The notes below the pieces were generated by a model. The model saw nothing but the letters and a program-made list of their open reading frames with translations. It was not told the DNA's origin and did not search any database. From contig CM029120.1 in NCBI GenBank assembly GCA_016859345.1, positions 20,979,001 to 21,043,000 of the forward strand: a stretch of 64,000 nucleotides of DNA, in the 5' to 3' direction. This document shows, piece by piece, positions 50,146 through 61,839 of the stretch (the stretch's first letter is position 1; each line of letters opens with the position of its first letter). Made by a program: the position numbers and the translations under genes. Source of the DNA: Istiophorus platypterus (lineage: Eukaryota; Chordata; Actinopteri; Istiophoriformes; Istiophoridae).

Positions 50146-50794
50146 GAGAAATGACTACATGTCTGCCAAGATCAAAAATTAGGAACATGAAGGAGTTACA
50201 AAAATAAAACGAGGTATCTATTGAAGTTTTATGTATTTTATCTCTAGTTGGTACTAACAGAAAAATAAATTTCATTTGTTTTCATTTTAATTAACAAAAT
50301 AATAATACAGCTATTATTTAATTATCTAATCACCCATAGTTTGGAAATGTCTGATAAACTTTTACTACATGTTTTCAGTTTCTGGTCTCTAATATGCATG
50401 AATGTACAGTGCATTCAGCACATATTCAGACCCATTCACTTTTTCCATATTTTTTTATTTTTCAGCCTTATGCTAAAATCATTTTTAATTCATTTTGACC
50501 CTCATCATTCTGCACTTAATACCTCATAATTAGAAAGTTAAAAAAGTTAAAACAGAATTTTAGAGATTTTGCAAATCTATTAAAAAGAAAAAAAGGGAAA
50601 TATCCCATTGACATAAATATTCAGACTCTTTGCTATGACACATGAAGTTTAGCTCAGGTGCCTCCCACTTCTCTTGATCATCTTTGAGATATTTCCACCT
50701 GTGGCAAATTCCACTGGACATAATTTGGAAAGGCACACTCCTGTCTATATAGGCGTTCACAGCTGACATTGTATATCAGAGCAAAAACCAAGAC

Positions 50795-51059
50795 ATGAGG
50801 TCAAAGGAACTCCCTGCAGAGCTCAGAGACAGGATTGTGTCATAGCATAGATGTGGGGAAGGCTCCAAGGACAGGGGCTTTAGGATGAGAGGTTAAAAAG
50901 AACTCGATGTTCACTCTGGGAGAACCTGTGGAGATGGGAGAAACTTTCAGAGGGGCAACTTACACTACATCTCTCAACAGGCAGAGTCACCCTGATGGAA
51001 GCCTGTCCTTAATGAAAGACACATGAAAACCTATCTTGGAGTTTGCACTAAGCATCTAA
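50795..51059 (+). pseudogene. Tc1-like transposase, N-terminal part
   Basis: An ATG at 50795 opens MRSKELPAELRDRIVS and meets a stop at 50843. This is the standard N-terminus of this Tc1 type (DNA-binding PAIRED-like domain). Further recognisable nucleotide similarity to the middle of the transposase runs to the insertion point at about 51059 in broken frames. Confidence 0.75.
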
Positions 51060-51709
51060 TTTTGTAATTTCCCACGACAGATGGGTCCAAAATGCAGAAG
51101 CACAGACAAAAACAGAGGGTGATTAGGGGATAACACAATGATTTTAATAATTTTGGTTTTCATGTGGTTCACTTGTATAGGGCTCCGAGCCGGGGAGACA
51201 GATTTATCAAACAGTCTCTAGGGATCGCTGATGGACCACAGACAGGTCCCTTTTTTGGTCCACCAATGGCAAGCAGAACAAAGTAATTTGGAGAAGGGAG
51301 TCCAACAGCCAGACTGTACACACAAAGACTTTCAGGGTGAGGCTGGTGGTTAACTGCAGGAAGGTGATTCTCTGGCAGATGGAAATACAGATTAAAAAGG
51401 ATACAAACTTATTCAAAATCATCAGGGTAGTAGGTCAGGCGCTTTACCACATGGAACAAAAGATAGTTTGACAAATACTGATGATCTGGTCGGGTCTTTT
51501 ATGCTCAAGGTAGGTGAAGTCTAAATGCTGTGGAGGAGATAAGTGGCAGCTGTGCAGATGAGGTGGGGACAAAACCAGTGCAGGGCCGACCAGCCCCGCC
51601 ATGAGGAAGACAGACTCAGACAGGGAGAGACAGACATGACAGAGAGCAGGGTAAAAAACACATGACACACAGGATTTGAGGAGGGAGACTACAGAATCCT
51701 GACATCTAA
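51055..51709 (-). mobile_element. LTR-like insertion inside the Tc1 element
   Basis: The insert at 51060-51704 has no similarity to Tc1. The repeat TCTAA (CATCTAA counting the insert's own CA) occurs at 51055-51059 and 51705-51709 and looks like a target-site duplication, because deleting the insert restores an uninterrupted Tc1 transposase sequence. On the minus strand it begins TGTCAGGATTCTG and ends near CTGTCGTGGGA, with a CATAAAAG TATA-like box near 51495. This fits a Gypsy-type solo LTR. The minus-strand 3' end continues as AATTACAAAA in place of the expected CA end, so the LTR assignment is not certain. A retroposed fragment is the alternative. Confidence 0.6.
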
Positions 51710-52086
51710 AGGACCCCCAGACTGTGAGAAACAAGACTCTCTGGTCTGACAAAACCAAGATTGAAATGTTTAGCCTCAATTCTAAGCATCATGTCTCGAG
51801 GAAACCAAGCACTGCTCATCACCTGCCCAATACCATAACACTGGTGAAACATGGTGGTGGCAGTACCATGCTGTGGGGGTATTTTTTATCGGCAGGGTCA
51901 AGAGGACTGGTGGGGTTTAGTGAGCACACGGCCAATACAATGCAGAAGCAAGGACTCTGGGTCAACTCTGTGAATATCCTTGAGTGGCTCAGCCAGAGCC
52001 CTGATTTGAACCCAATCAAACATCTGTGGAGAGGCCTAAAAAGGGCTGAAAAACAGATGGCCCTCATACAACCTGATATAGATTGA
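51710..52086 (+). pseudogene. Tc1-like transposase, C-terminal part
   Basis: The open frame 51724-52086 (120 codons) contains LWSDKTKIEMF at residues 6-16 (first catalytic Asp), VKHGGGSTMLWGYF at 41-54, and EWLSQSPDLNPIKHLW at 87-102. The catalytic Glu position reads Lys (NPIKHLW). The block with the second catalytic Asp (FQQDNDPKH-like) that should lie between residues about 60 and 80 has been deleted. It cannot be catalytic. Confidence 0.8.
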
Positions 52087-52309
52087 AGTAATCTGCAGAG
52101 CACAATGACAGAATATCCCAAAAGCCATGATAAATTAATAAATTGCACAAATTTCTAAAATTCTGTTTTCACTTTGCAATTATGGAGTATTGAGTGTAGA
52201 TTGATGAGATAAAAAAATAATTTAAATGATTTTAGCATAAAGCAGCAGCATACCAAAAAGTGAAAAACGGAGGGGTCTGAATACCTTCTGAATGCATTGT
52301 AGAAACGTA

Positions 52310-54110
52310 ATTAAAAAGTCGTTTTTTTAATTTTTTAATTCAAATATGATGTAATCACTCAGAGGTTTAGGTTTTAATTCTTGTGGCAGTTGCATTATAC
52401 TTCCATCTTCTCTTTAAAGATCAGTGCTCGATTGTATTAACATAGAACTAGCTGCCCTGATTGCACGTACCCGTAAAGAAGGTAATTCCACCGGTCCTGC
52501 CTATCAATACCTGTTCATTCTAGTACAGTCATGGCTCCAATCACATCGGATCATAGTCACTACAGGGGACCAGCGTATACATTTTCATGAGCAGAGGCTC
52601 TCGCACAGAGATCAAGTGCTAGCCTTGACAACCTGACCTTGTTCAGTGCTATCACTGGACATGAACACATGAAGGGTCCTTCAGTGCTTGGTGCATTTGT
52701 ATGTGTGTATGTGTGGAGGTCTCAGGGGTGTGGGTTTAGATGAATGCTGTTTGATGGAGAAGGTGGTTGATGGCAAACCTTGCATTTGTTATTTCCCTTG
52801 CTTCATACATTCTGAATTATTCAAAGGCATTCAAATGCTTAAAGCCAGCTAATAAGACATTATTAAGGCAGTGGATCAACCTTTGCCAGAATCTCATTTT
52901 TAGAGCCTGAATCTTTTGTTTGAAATACACAAGTAAACCTGGATGGTTTTTTCTCTATGTACTACAGGTAGGGACAATGATACATTTCCTAAGATATTAC
53001 TTATGTCTATATCTAGTGGATCTCATAGACAGAATTAAAAAAGCTTCTTATAAGCTTGGACATGTATTGAAGACCGTCCTGTAAGGAAAGTTGCACATAA
53101 CATTAGCAGTAAAGTCATAATTAAACTGTAAAACTTTAGTTGAACAGTAAAATTCCCATAAATGTATAATTATATACATTAAAAAATGCCATAATATCCA
53201 ACCTAGTTAAGAAAGGCAGACAAGGAGTCAATAGCTTGACAGAATACAAAATGTTACAGATTATCATAAAACACAAAGTGCTTAGGCAGACAGAAGATGC
53301 TTCATTATGGAGGATTCTAATTACAGTGGAGATAAATGAGTCCCTTGTTCTTTTAATGTTCAGGTTAATCATTAGAATCCAAGGCTGGATTATCAACCAG
53401 GAAAAGAGGAAAAATTCCCTGGGCCCACAGACCTTGAGGGACCCCCAAAGGCCCCAAGTTCAATACGTGTCTGAGGGGACTGGACTGAATGGAAATTTAT
53501 GCTGATTGACTTTTTTTTTTTTGGGGGGGGGGCAATAAAAGTGACCCTACTCTTGAGATCTTTTCTCAATTTCATAACTCAGTCAAAGTTGACCATATAT
53601 ATACCATACAGAAACAGGACTGTTAAAACATTATCATGCCAGATAACCACCAAATTATTACTTTATATACCATTAATTAATCTAGTTTCTTGTTGTCTTT
53701 ATGTTCCTGTTACAGTGCAAAATCACTCTATAGGAGCTAAAGAATTACTGCTTTACATAACTTGCAGACAGCAAGTGAATACAGCCAGCAGCAGGTAGCA
53801 AGTGGACCTTTGAGCTATGAGTTTGTGAAACATACTGTACCCTAATGTCAAGAATAAACTTTTGTACTTAAATATTATTCAGCTTTAACTTAATTATCAT
53901 GGGCTCAATTGTGGCCCAGGCTTTACCTCACTGACTCAAAGGCAACATCATTAGTACTCCCCTACAGCATCATGGGAACCCTGGTGCCATAAAGCTAAAA
54001 CTTGTTAATCCCAAAAGTTAAAAAAAATAGAAAACAATAGAAAAATATAGAAAATATGATTTTAAAAAACATGATTTTTTTTGACAATTCACATTGTAGT
54101 CTCACAGTAT
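52310..54110. other. Gene-free stretch, no feature recognised
   Basis: Contains the T12G10 tract at 53511-53532. Open frames at 53236-53798 are short and without domains. Confidence 0.45.
53511..53532. repeat. Poly-T/poly-G junction (T12G10)
   Basis: Twelve T followed directly by ten G. Confidence 0.97.
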
Positions 54111-54119
54111 TGTGGCTCT

Positions 54120-54240
54120 TTAGCTGTTTAGCATACTAACACACCAGGCTATGATGCTAATATTAAACCTGTCATCAGCATGTTAGCATTGTCATTGTGA
54201 ACATCTTAGTCAGCATGTCTGTAGACTCTTAGTCTTGTTT
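54120..54240 (+). repeat. Fragment of the 24.9-25.4 kb repeat family
   Basis: CATCAGCATGTTAGCATTGT, CATTGTGAACATCTTAG and GTAGACTCTTAGTCTTGTT match the 3' part of the family described at 24940-25420, extending beyond where that copy ends. Confidence 0.55.
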
Positions 54241-54249
54241 TGTTCTAGA

Positions 54250-57200
54250 CCTACATGAAGTCCCATCAACATGATTTTATGTCATTTGCCCCCAACTTTT
54301 GAACCTACCCCCCCCCCCCCCAAAAAAAAAAAAAATGTCCCATGTCAAATTAAGCAGTTTTCATACTGTCAGATCAAGATGTGCAAAAATACTGTGTGAA
54401 GGGAAAAGGGACAGGTGTTTGGTGAGGTCAGTCATTGTGCTTTGGCTGTGACACACAGATTATGGAGGTAATTAAGGTTCATTAAAACTTGTAGTGTGTG
54501 ATTACAGAAATCTGTCAAATACTGTGCTTCTTGTTGGAGTCATATCTCAGTAAAATTTGAACATAAACACATACTTTTAGATCAGCGAATGTCCATCAAT
54601 CTGCTTACAAATCATTGAAAAAAAGACACTCCTCATAAATCCAGACCTTGCCTGTGAATGCTTTTAACTTTTCTTTACCCTTATAGTAATCGTGTAATAG
54701 CTGTCTGTACAACCATGTGCAAGTATTGACACACTGCAAGTAGGAGCTTTGAAAACTTTGAAAACCCCTAATGTAGAGTAGTACTGACAAGACAGACAGT
54801 TGATGACATTTCACAGCAGTGATACAAGCTGATACAAGCTGAAATTAACAAAAGTTGAACTTACACTGTAGGAGCAACTGCTAACATGCCTCTGACATGG
54901 GCCTGATACAACACAAGCAGACTCTTAGGAGACACATGTGGGTAAACTCAGCAGGAGATAATGATGACATTAGGTCCCTTCAAAATATCCCCCTCACCAG
55001 AGGCATGTTCGCTTCAGGGGTTCCATTATGATGGTGCAACAATTACTCTGTACACCCAGGGAGCTACACAGGGAAGTATATTATCTTGCTTCATGATGCT
55101 TTCATCATCTGTGTTTTACCACAGATGCTGTTGACACAGAGTTCTCTACAGTGAAAGAGAAGAGCAGGGAAGCACAGCAGGTACAGTTGGCCACCATACA
55201 CCTTCACGGGTAGAGGAGGAGAACACAGATGGAGGTTGTTTACCACACTTCAAAAAAAAAACCTCTTCCTTTCTTTTTCATCTCACTCATATAGACTCTA
55301 TTCCCCTGAGCTCATCCAACACCCAGCAAATTCATTACGTTGAGGGGAGATGAGGTCACCAATGTTGGACAGGCTATCAGAACTCCCCACTGGGCCAAAC
55401 TATTCTGAAGGGAAGGAAACATTACACCTTTTTAGACATCCTGCTCGCACACTGACATGACTCTTCCCTCCTTTCTCTACCCTTCACAAGTGTCTACGAT
55501 CCAGTGTGGCTAAAGCAGTGCCCCTCAGGCCATGAAAATCATCAGCGAGCAAGCCATGATGCAGGAGGGCCCTCAGTTATCTTCCATTGGCTCTAATGAA
55601 AATCCAACAAGGAATAAAGAGACCAAAGGGTGCATGTAAATCAATATATGCACAGTGAGTCAACAGTACAAATTTGTTTCCATTAGCAGTTGTTTCTCTC
55701 CACAAATTTAATATAATGTTTTCTCAGCTTCTAGCAATGCATCATTTAGGTGCTTTTAAACAAAGTAAAAGCTCATTTGAATTCAAATTCAGTGCCAATT
55801 CTTTGTGCCATTGAACATCTGTTTGCTCTTCTTATTGAGAAGTGTTTTCCACCTAGCAAACATAAGATGAATCATTGAATAAAAGGCATCACAGCGTCCA
55901 TTGAAAGCTTCTCAGTATGATCTCAGTTTTAGTGTTTAATCAACAAGCAAATTTGCTTCTTGATATTGTTTGTCTGTCTCATTTGATAAACCTAGATAAA
56001 GTCTAGATAAAGTTAAACCTGCAGATAAAGTCTGCATGTTTAATCAATACAAGTTACCAAACAGCATCATCTGACTGATTAAGGCAGTCTATAGTAATTG
56101 GGAGACTCTTATTTTATACCATGGATAGTCTCAACAATGTGCAACAAAATCATTAGAGCCTGTGCAACGCTCATCATTGCATGTAAAGAGAATAATACAT
56201 TAAACACAGCACTGAGGCCTTTGGCTAGAACTGCCCAAAGTTGAAAGACAGTCTGTTGAAGAGCTACGTCAGGAATAAAAAGATGTGATCTCCTTGAGAC
56301 TTTTCTCCTTGTTGTGTATGAGCCTTTTGCAAAATAGAATATTTTTTTGTAAAATGAACGAGTCAAAGAGAACACTGACTAAGGTGGAAAACTATTCTAT
56401 GTGTTTATATTCCATTGATTAAGCTCAAAATCATGAGTTTAATTAATAACTGCAAGTGCAATTACCTTCATAAATTTGTTTTATGGTTAAAAGATTTATC
56501 ATTATTATTTAAGGAATTTTGGCATTTACTGTAATAGAGTTGGGGTTCCTTTTTCGGATGAGAGGTGTTGTCTCTTCATTCTTAAATGTCTCTACAGGCC
56601 TTGCTGCAAGCACAGCAAGACCTTTAAATCCTACGTCTCTCGTATTCTTTCTCTTGTTGTCTATGCTTCCATTGTCCAAATAAAATCTGACTGACCTCTT
56701 TCATTTTTTACACTTCACTAAGCAAGACTTTTATATAGAAGTACTCATGTCATATCGGGCAAAATAATAAAGTGTGGCCGCAACACTAAAGATCACCAAT
56801 CTCTAGGTTCTACATTTAATGAAGCAAATTTTATAAGGCACCACTTTCTAGTAAGATATCCTTTATGAGGGCTTCATAGATTTTACTTAATGTTATTCAA
56901 TAATTTACTAATGCTTTATAGATCAGTTATAGCCTTTAAGAAGCACACATTTTGTTTTCCTTTAGTGGAAAGTTAAAAACCTGTGACCCTAATATATATT
57001 TATATTTAACCACTATTTAGTAGTTACAAACTATAAAACCCCTAAGTGGTACATTGTATAAAAAACATTCAGTGGCCACACTTCTGAAGTAACACTTTTA
57101 GTGAATTACTAAATTATTATTACTTAATAACTATATGTATTAAAATTGCTGCAGAAAAGGGGTCTAGTCATGAGTTAATTTTCACAATACGTCTTAGGAA

Positions 57201-57980
57201 AATGAAATGTATTAAACTCTATAGTGAATTCTACAATAACACAGACTTTCAAGCCTTAAAAATTCGATTTATTCTTCAGTCAATAAACAGATTTTAATTT
57301 CCAGGGAATAGTGTATAGTTCAGAAAGTTAGTGAGACAATATACAGTATTTAGCTGCCATTGCTTTCAACAGCCACTGAACTAGTGAAAAATGAAAACAA
57401 AACTGATAATTAATTTGCCTGCATAAAGACAACCTGTTTATAATAATTATCCAGGAAAATCCAGCACTTTTATGGTTATTATTTTCCCGACTCACATAAT
57501 TGCTCTTGTTTTGAGGGTAAAAACAAAGTGACCTAAAAGATTTAGGAAGCTCATACTAACAACATTAAAGTCTATAAGAGTATTATGATTCATTGAATGA
57601 TAAATAGTCATAACTGAGATTTGGTTAGTCTGAACTGAGCATTATGCAATGTTACACTTCCAAAATATGTCTTGTCATACAAATGTATCAAAATAAAGAG
57701 GCAAAGCTTTAGAAGTAGAAGTGAAATCCCCCCTGACTGTGTTATTCTCTTACACTTTTACCAGGAAGGTAAGAGCTGGGATTTAATCCAAAAGAATCCT
57801 GCTGATGTTCTCCACTCTGGAGGAGCAGAAGGATGAAATTTGATTTTAGAGTTTTTCAGCTGCAACATTAAGTTTCTTTCTTCTTTCAGTCCTCACCCAC
57901 AGTATACATCACTGTATAAATTGTTCTGTACATTGTCAATGGCACTGAACCCATTTTCAGTCTTTGTAGAAGCAGGTGTT
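54250..57980. other. Gene-free stretch, possibly conserved parts
   Basis: Holds the C14A14 tract at 54308-54335. Sequence at 54900-55600 and 56100-56350 is unique-looking and less AT-rich, without repeat signatures. No exon is supported. Confidence 0.35.
54308..54335. repeat. Poly-C/poly-A junction (C14A14)
   Basis: Fourteen C followed directly by fourteen A. Confidence 0.97.
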
Positions 57981-57989
57981 GCAACAAAG

Positions 57990-58001
57990 CCCCCCCCCCC
58001 C

Positions 58002-58032
<31 letters not shown>
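57990..58032. repeat. Poly-C followed by (CA)n
   Basis: About fifteen C followed by a CA run of about fourteen units. It accounts for the Pro/Thr/His-rich frame around it. Confidence 0.97.
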
Positions 58033-58034
<2 letters not shown>

Positions 58035-58734
58035 CCAGCTACAGTGGATTTTCCACACATTGCTTCACATCATGCACCTGGACAGCAATGGAGCAGGGGA
58101 ACCTGTCTGCGCTTAGATTTTTCTGTGCAGTACCAACAAGGGCAGGGGCAGACTCATTACAGCAAAGCATGATTCTTGTGTACCATATATAGTCTTCACT
58201 TATATGTAAGACTCTTCTCTTGTTTTTCATGTGTGCTAATGTTGCAGAGATGAAGTAGGTATCCCTGGGTTCAAAAAAGTAGTGAATAACATTCCCATTT
58301 TGTGTTTTTCCTTTTGTGGGTTGGAATATGTTGAGGCAATTTTACAGTATGTGAATAAACCAGAAAAAGACATTTGAAATTATATGAGTGTCCTATAAAT
58401 AGCACATAGGAATATGAAACTATGACTTACTGCATCTTATAGATGAAGCTTTTACCTAACATTAAAGCTGCAGTAGTAAGACAAGTAAGGCTTGATATCT
58501 GATAACTATGACTTGCAAGGTGTAATTAAGAGATCCAAAGTCCAACTATTAATTTACTTTAGGTCAAAAATATAAGACACATAGTCACAATCATGACATA
58601 CGAGTCATAATTGTGTAAGTCACAATTATAAGATACAAAAGTTCAAACATAAAATCTGATAGAATCAGTGATGTTATATTAACAATGAATTGGTTATATT
58701 TGTGAACCCAAAGAGAAATATCACCCTGCTCTGC

Positions 58735-59225
58735 AGTTCCTTTCATCAATACAAAGCTTTATAGAGGCTTTCAACTCATTGTTTTGGTTTTCCGGCCCAC
58801 AACTTAACCTTTTGGTTTAGTATCCGTTGCTTTCATCAGTGTTCTTTTTACCAGGAACTAGGAATCAGGCAGCATGCAGCTGTTTTTAGCCAAAATCTCT
58901 TACAACCCACAGCATGCTACTTGCCTAGCATCAAACAACAGACAAATTTAGACACCAGCAGGTGAGCGTAGTGGAGATTTAGCGGCTTATGAGCCTGATA
59001 TATCCCTCAGGGGTTGGAGGAGCCCACAAACAGAGATAAAAAGATGAATCCTGAACTTATATTGATCAGGTGGTCAGAAACTAAAACTCCAAATAAATAG
59101 GAATGTTGCTGTCCACCAAAATGTGTAAATTTGTTACTCAACTGAAAAACCAGAAATATGTCAACGTGTTCTTACAACCCATCTCAACTGCCCCCATGTG
59201 GCCAAAAAATCAGTTATTCTAATTT
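58735..59225 (+). repeat. Old interspersed repeat, fuller copy of the 37.5 kb family
   Basis: TTTTGGTTTTCCGGCCCACA, AGCTGTTTTTAGCCAAAATC, CGTAGTGGAGATTTAGC, ATATATCCCTCAGG and CCCCATGTGGCCAAAAAATC occur in order. The first and later blocks parallel those at 37548-37830. It is recalled as an abundant percomorph repeat, with no coding. Confidence 0.6.
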
Positions 59226-59229
59226 TTCA

Positions 59230-60470
59230 GATTTCAGTTCTAGTTATTTTTTATCACCAGTTTTTATTGGTGGTAACAGCAAGTGTATTTAAATAATGTA
59301 AGTCCCCCATTTCAGTTTTAAACATGTGTATAAAACATCGAGGCCAGAAAAAAAAATTTGACTGGCTACTCTACTAGAAACACACAAGTTTTGTTTTTTT
59401 TTTTTTTATCATATTGAGTGTATTCATTGTGTCACATAGCTTTAATATAGATGACTTTAAAAATAGAGCAGTCAAAAACGACGTCCAACAAAATAACACT
59501 GAACACATGATAAGGGCTGTGGCTATTCAAAAATCATTCAGTCGTAAATAAGAAAATAATTAATATTTGTTGTGGAGATTTTGCTGATTTTTGGTCAACT
59601 CATCCGTGAAGAAAGTGCCGATGAGTCCAAACTCTGTCTTACTGAAAATACTAATTAAAGCTTGGTCAAGGAGAATAGAGAAGTTGTCAGTACAAGTTGA
59701 TGGGCATGAATTCATCTCTGTTCTCAAGTTCAGTCCCCAGTGGTCAGGTTTAAAACCCCTTCAGTATTTGGAGCTAGGCTATTGGTGGCCTTGGGTATAA
59801 GGTCAACAACTCTAGTCTGGAGTCACTGTTATCTGGTTATGTCCATGGATCCTAGGGAGGCAAAAGCAGCCATCTCCTTTGACCTTCGTTACTACAGCAA
59901 CGCTGCATCACTTTTATCAGAACAGCTCTGCTTTCCCCAAATAACTCCAGACAGCTGTCCACTGTCTCAAGGAGAGAGGACAGTCTGCCTTTCAGAAAGC
60001 TTTACTGCTGTTTCATCTGAGACCTCAAGGCTCATGCTTAACCATTGAAACCCAATAGAAAATTCCCTAACAATATCCAGTCTATAATGATAATACCTTC
60101 TTAAATTCACTGTGTTAAACCCAAACAGGCTATGCTTTGTACTCCACTAGATCTGCTGCATGCCTTGTAGCCCTCAGCAGATAAGTTTTCTGTGAATTTT
60201 TAGTATTGACTGAATTTTCTTGTGTCTGGCTATGCAATTCGAACACTGTGTGGGAATGGCAGTGACAAAAATACTATTGAAAGAGACAATTACAAAATAG
60301 AAATAATTGAACAGCTATTGTTGAAGAAATGCAGGTAATTGTCTCAAAATGGACTTATAAAGAGAGGCTTGAGGTTTTCTTACTTTTAAAGTCATTATTA
60401 TTGGATATATTCATCATTTTAGCTTTTTTCCTTGGGGCAACAGGTTCACGCCTTTTTTATACCCAGTAAA
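59230..60470. other. Gene-free stretch with an unrecognised 102-codon frame
   Basis: The plus-strand frame 59740-60048 overlaps a 69-codon frame and has no recognised domain, signal peptide or membrane segment. Sequence at 59740-60050 is GC-richer than its flanks. It contains an imperfect X-box-like palindrome, GTTACTACAGCAAC, at 59888-59901. It could be unique regulatory DNA. No repeat was recognised. Confidence 0.3.
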
Positions 60471-60472
60471 AA

Positions 60473-61829
60473 TTCAATTCAACTTTATTTATATAGCGCC
60501 ATATCATAAAAAAAACATTATCTCAGGGCACTTTTCATATAGAGCAGGTCTAGACCAGACTCTTTATAGTTATTATTTACAGAGACCCAACATTTCCCCC
60601 ACGAAAAACTCCCTTTTAACGGGTAGAAACGTTGAACAGATCCTGGCTCATGGTGGGCGACCGTCTAACTCTACCGGCTGGGTTGAGAGAGAAAGAGAGG
60701 GAGAGATGGGGGGCAGGAGGGAGGAGAGAGAGCATAGCATAATAATGAGACTAATACCAATATATACTATAATTATACTAACAGGGCTAATAATATTACT
60801 AATAGGACTAAATGAAATGGTAACAGTAGCAATCATAATAATTGAAGCAGTGGATGTTGATCAGGCTCATGGGGCAGTAGATGGATCTGCAGCCATGGAT
60901 CCAGACTCAGGAGCATCAGGAAAAAACCTGCAGAAAGCAACAGGAGGAAGAGGAGAGAGACGAGGAAGCACAACACTATGGGAGAGAGGAAGGACAGTTA
61001 GTAACGAGCATTTTTGAGGTGTTAATGTGACAGGGAGAGAAGAGGAGGCAGTGGAAAGGGAAGCTTGATGCATCATGGGAAGTCCCCCGGTAGTCTAGAC
61101 CTGTAGCAGCATAGTGAGGGGATGGCTCGAGCTAATGCTGAGCCAGCCCTGAGTATAAGCTTTATCAAAGAGGAAGGAAGGATTTAAGTCGACTCTTATA
61201 CGTTAAGAGGGCGTCTGCCTCCAGGACCCAAACTGGAAGATGGTTCCACATCAGAGGAGCCTGATAACTGAAGGCTCTGCCTCCCGTTCTGCTTGTGGAG
61301 ACTCTAGGAACCGCTAGTAGTCCTACACAGTGATCTGCTGGGATAGTAAGGTACTATGAGCTCTTTAAGATAGGATGGTGTCTGGCCATTAAGGGCTTTG
61401 TAGGTGAGGAGGAGGATTTTAAATTGTATTCTGGATTTCACAGGGAGCCAATGCAGAGAAGCTAACACAGGGGAGAATGATTTCTTAAACTGGTTCTTAT
61501 TAATACTCTTGCAGCAGCATTCTGAATCAGCTGGAGACTATTTAATGTTTTATTGGTACAGCCTGATAATAGGGAGTTGCAATAATCGAGCCTAGAAGTA
61601 ACAAAAGCCTGTACTAGTTAATTTGCGTCATTTTGAGAAAGGATGTGCCTGATTTTTGTGATATTACAAAGGTGAAAACAGGCGTCCTTGAAGTTTGTTT
61701 TATGTGGTAGTTAAAGGACATAACCTGATCGAAGACAACTCCAAGATTCCTAGTGGTGGTGCTACAGGCCATAGCAATGCCATCTAGAGTAAGTATGTCA
61801 TTAGATAATATGTGTAAAAAGCATTTGGT
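60473..61829 (-). mobile_element. L2/Rex1-type LINE copy 3, 5'-truncated
   Basis: This is the longest copy of the family in the window. On the minus strand it runs from within the reverse-transcriptase C-terminal domain (61829) through the 3' UTR, with its CT-rich tract, to the (TTGAA)-type tail at 60490-60473. Its 3' UTR is closely similar to copies 1 and 2. The 5' break falls at a poly-T stretch (61829-61851). Three plus-strand frames here (such as 60706-61017) are antisense shadows of the 3' UTR. Confidence 0.88.
61090..61829 (-). pseudogene. LINE reverse-transcriptase C-terminal pseudogene
   Basis: The minus-strand frame begins in flanking sequence at 61871 and enters the element with LTLDGIAMACSTTTRNLGVV, FDQVMSFNYHIKQTSRT. 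This is the 'RNLGV-FD--LSF--HI' motif at the RT C-terminus of L2/CR1/Rex1-clade LINEs. The frame breaks at 61614. Further C-terminal coding continues in other frames, to about 61090, before the 3' UTR. The catalytic RT palm lay upstream of the truncation and is absent. Confidence 0.75.
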
Positions 61830-61839
61830 TTTTTTTTTC

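Larger units (their letters stand above)
50405..52301 (+). mobile_element. Tc1-like element (long TIR type), split by an insertion
   Basis: The left end TACAGTGCATTCAG at 50405 and the right end, whose reverse complement begins TACAATGCATTCAGAAG at 52301, are inverted repeats continued by TATTCAGACCC. Similarity between the ends reaches about 200 bp inward, as in long-TIR (IR/DR-type) Tc1 elements. Interrupted transposase coding runs on the plus strand. An unrelated LTR-like insertion occupies 51060-51704. Flanking TA dinucleotides fit a TA target. Confidence 0.88.

Noticed and set aside
56109..56375. 88-codon minus-strand frame with hydrophobic C-terminus
   Set aside because: No recognised family or splice context; could be unique non-coding DNA.
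60706..61017. 103-codon plus-strand frame
   Set aside because: Antisense of LINE copy 3 3' UTR.
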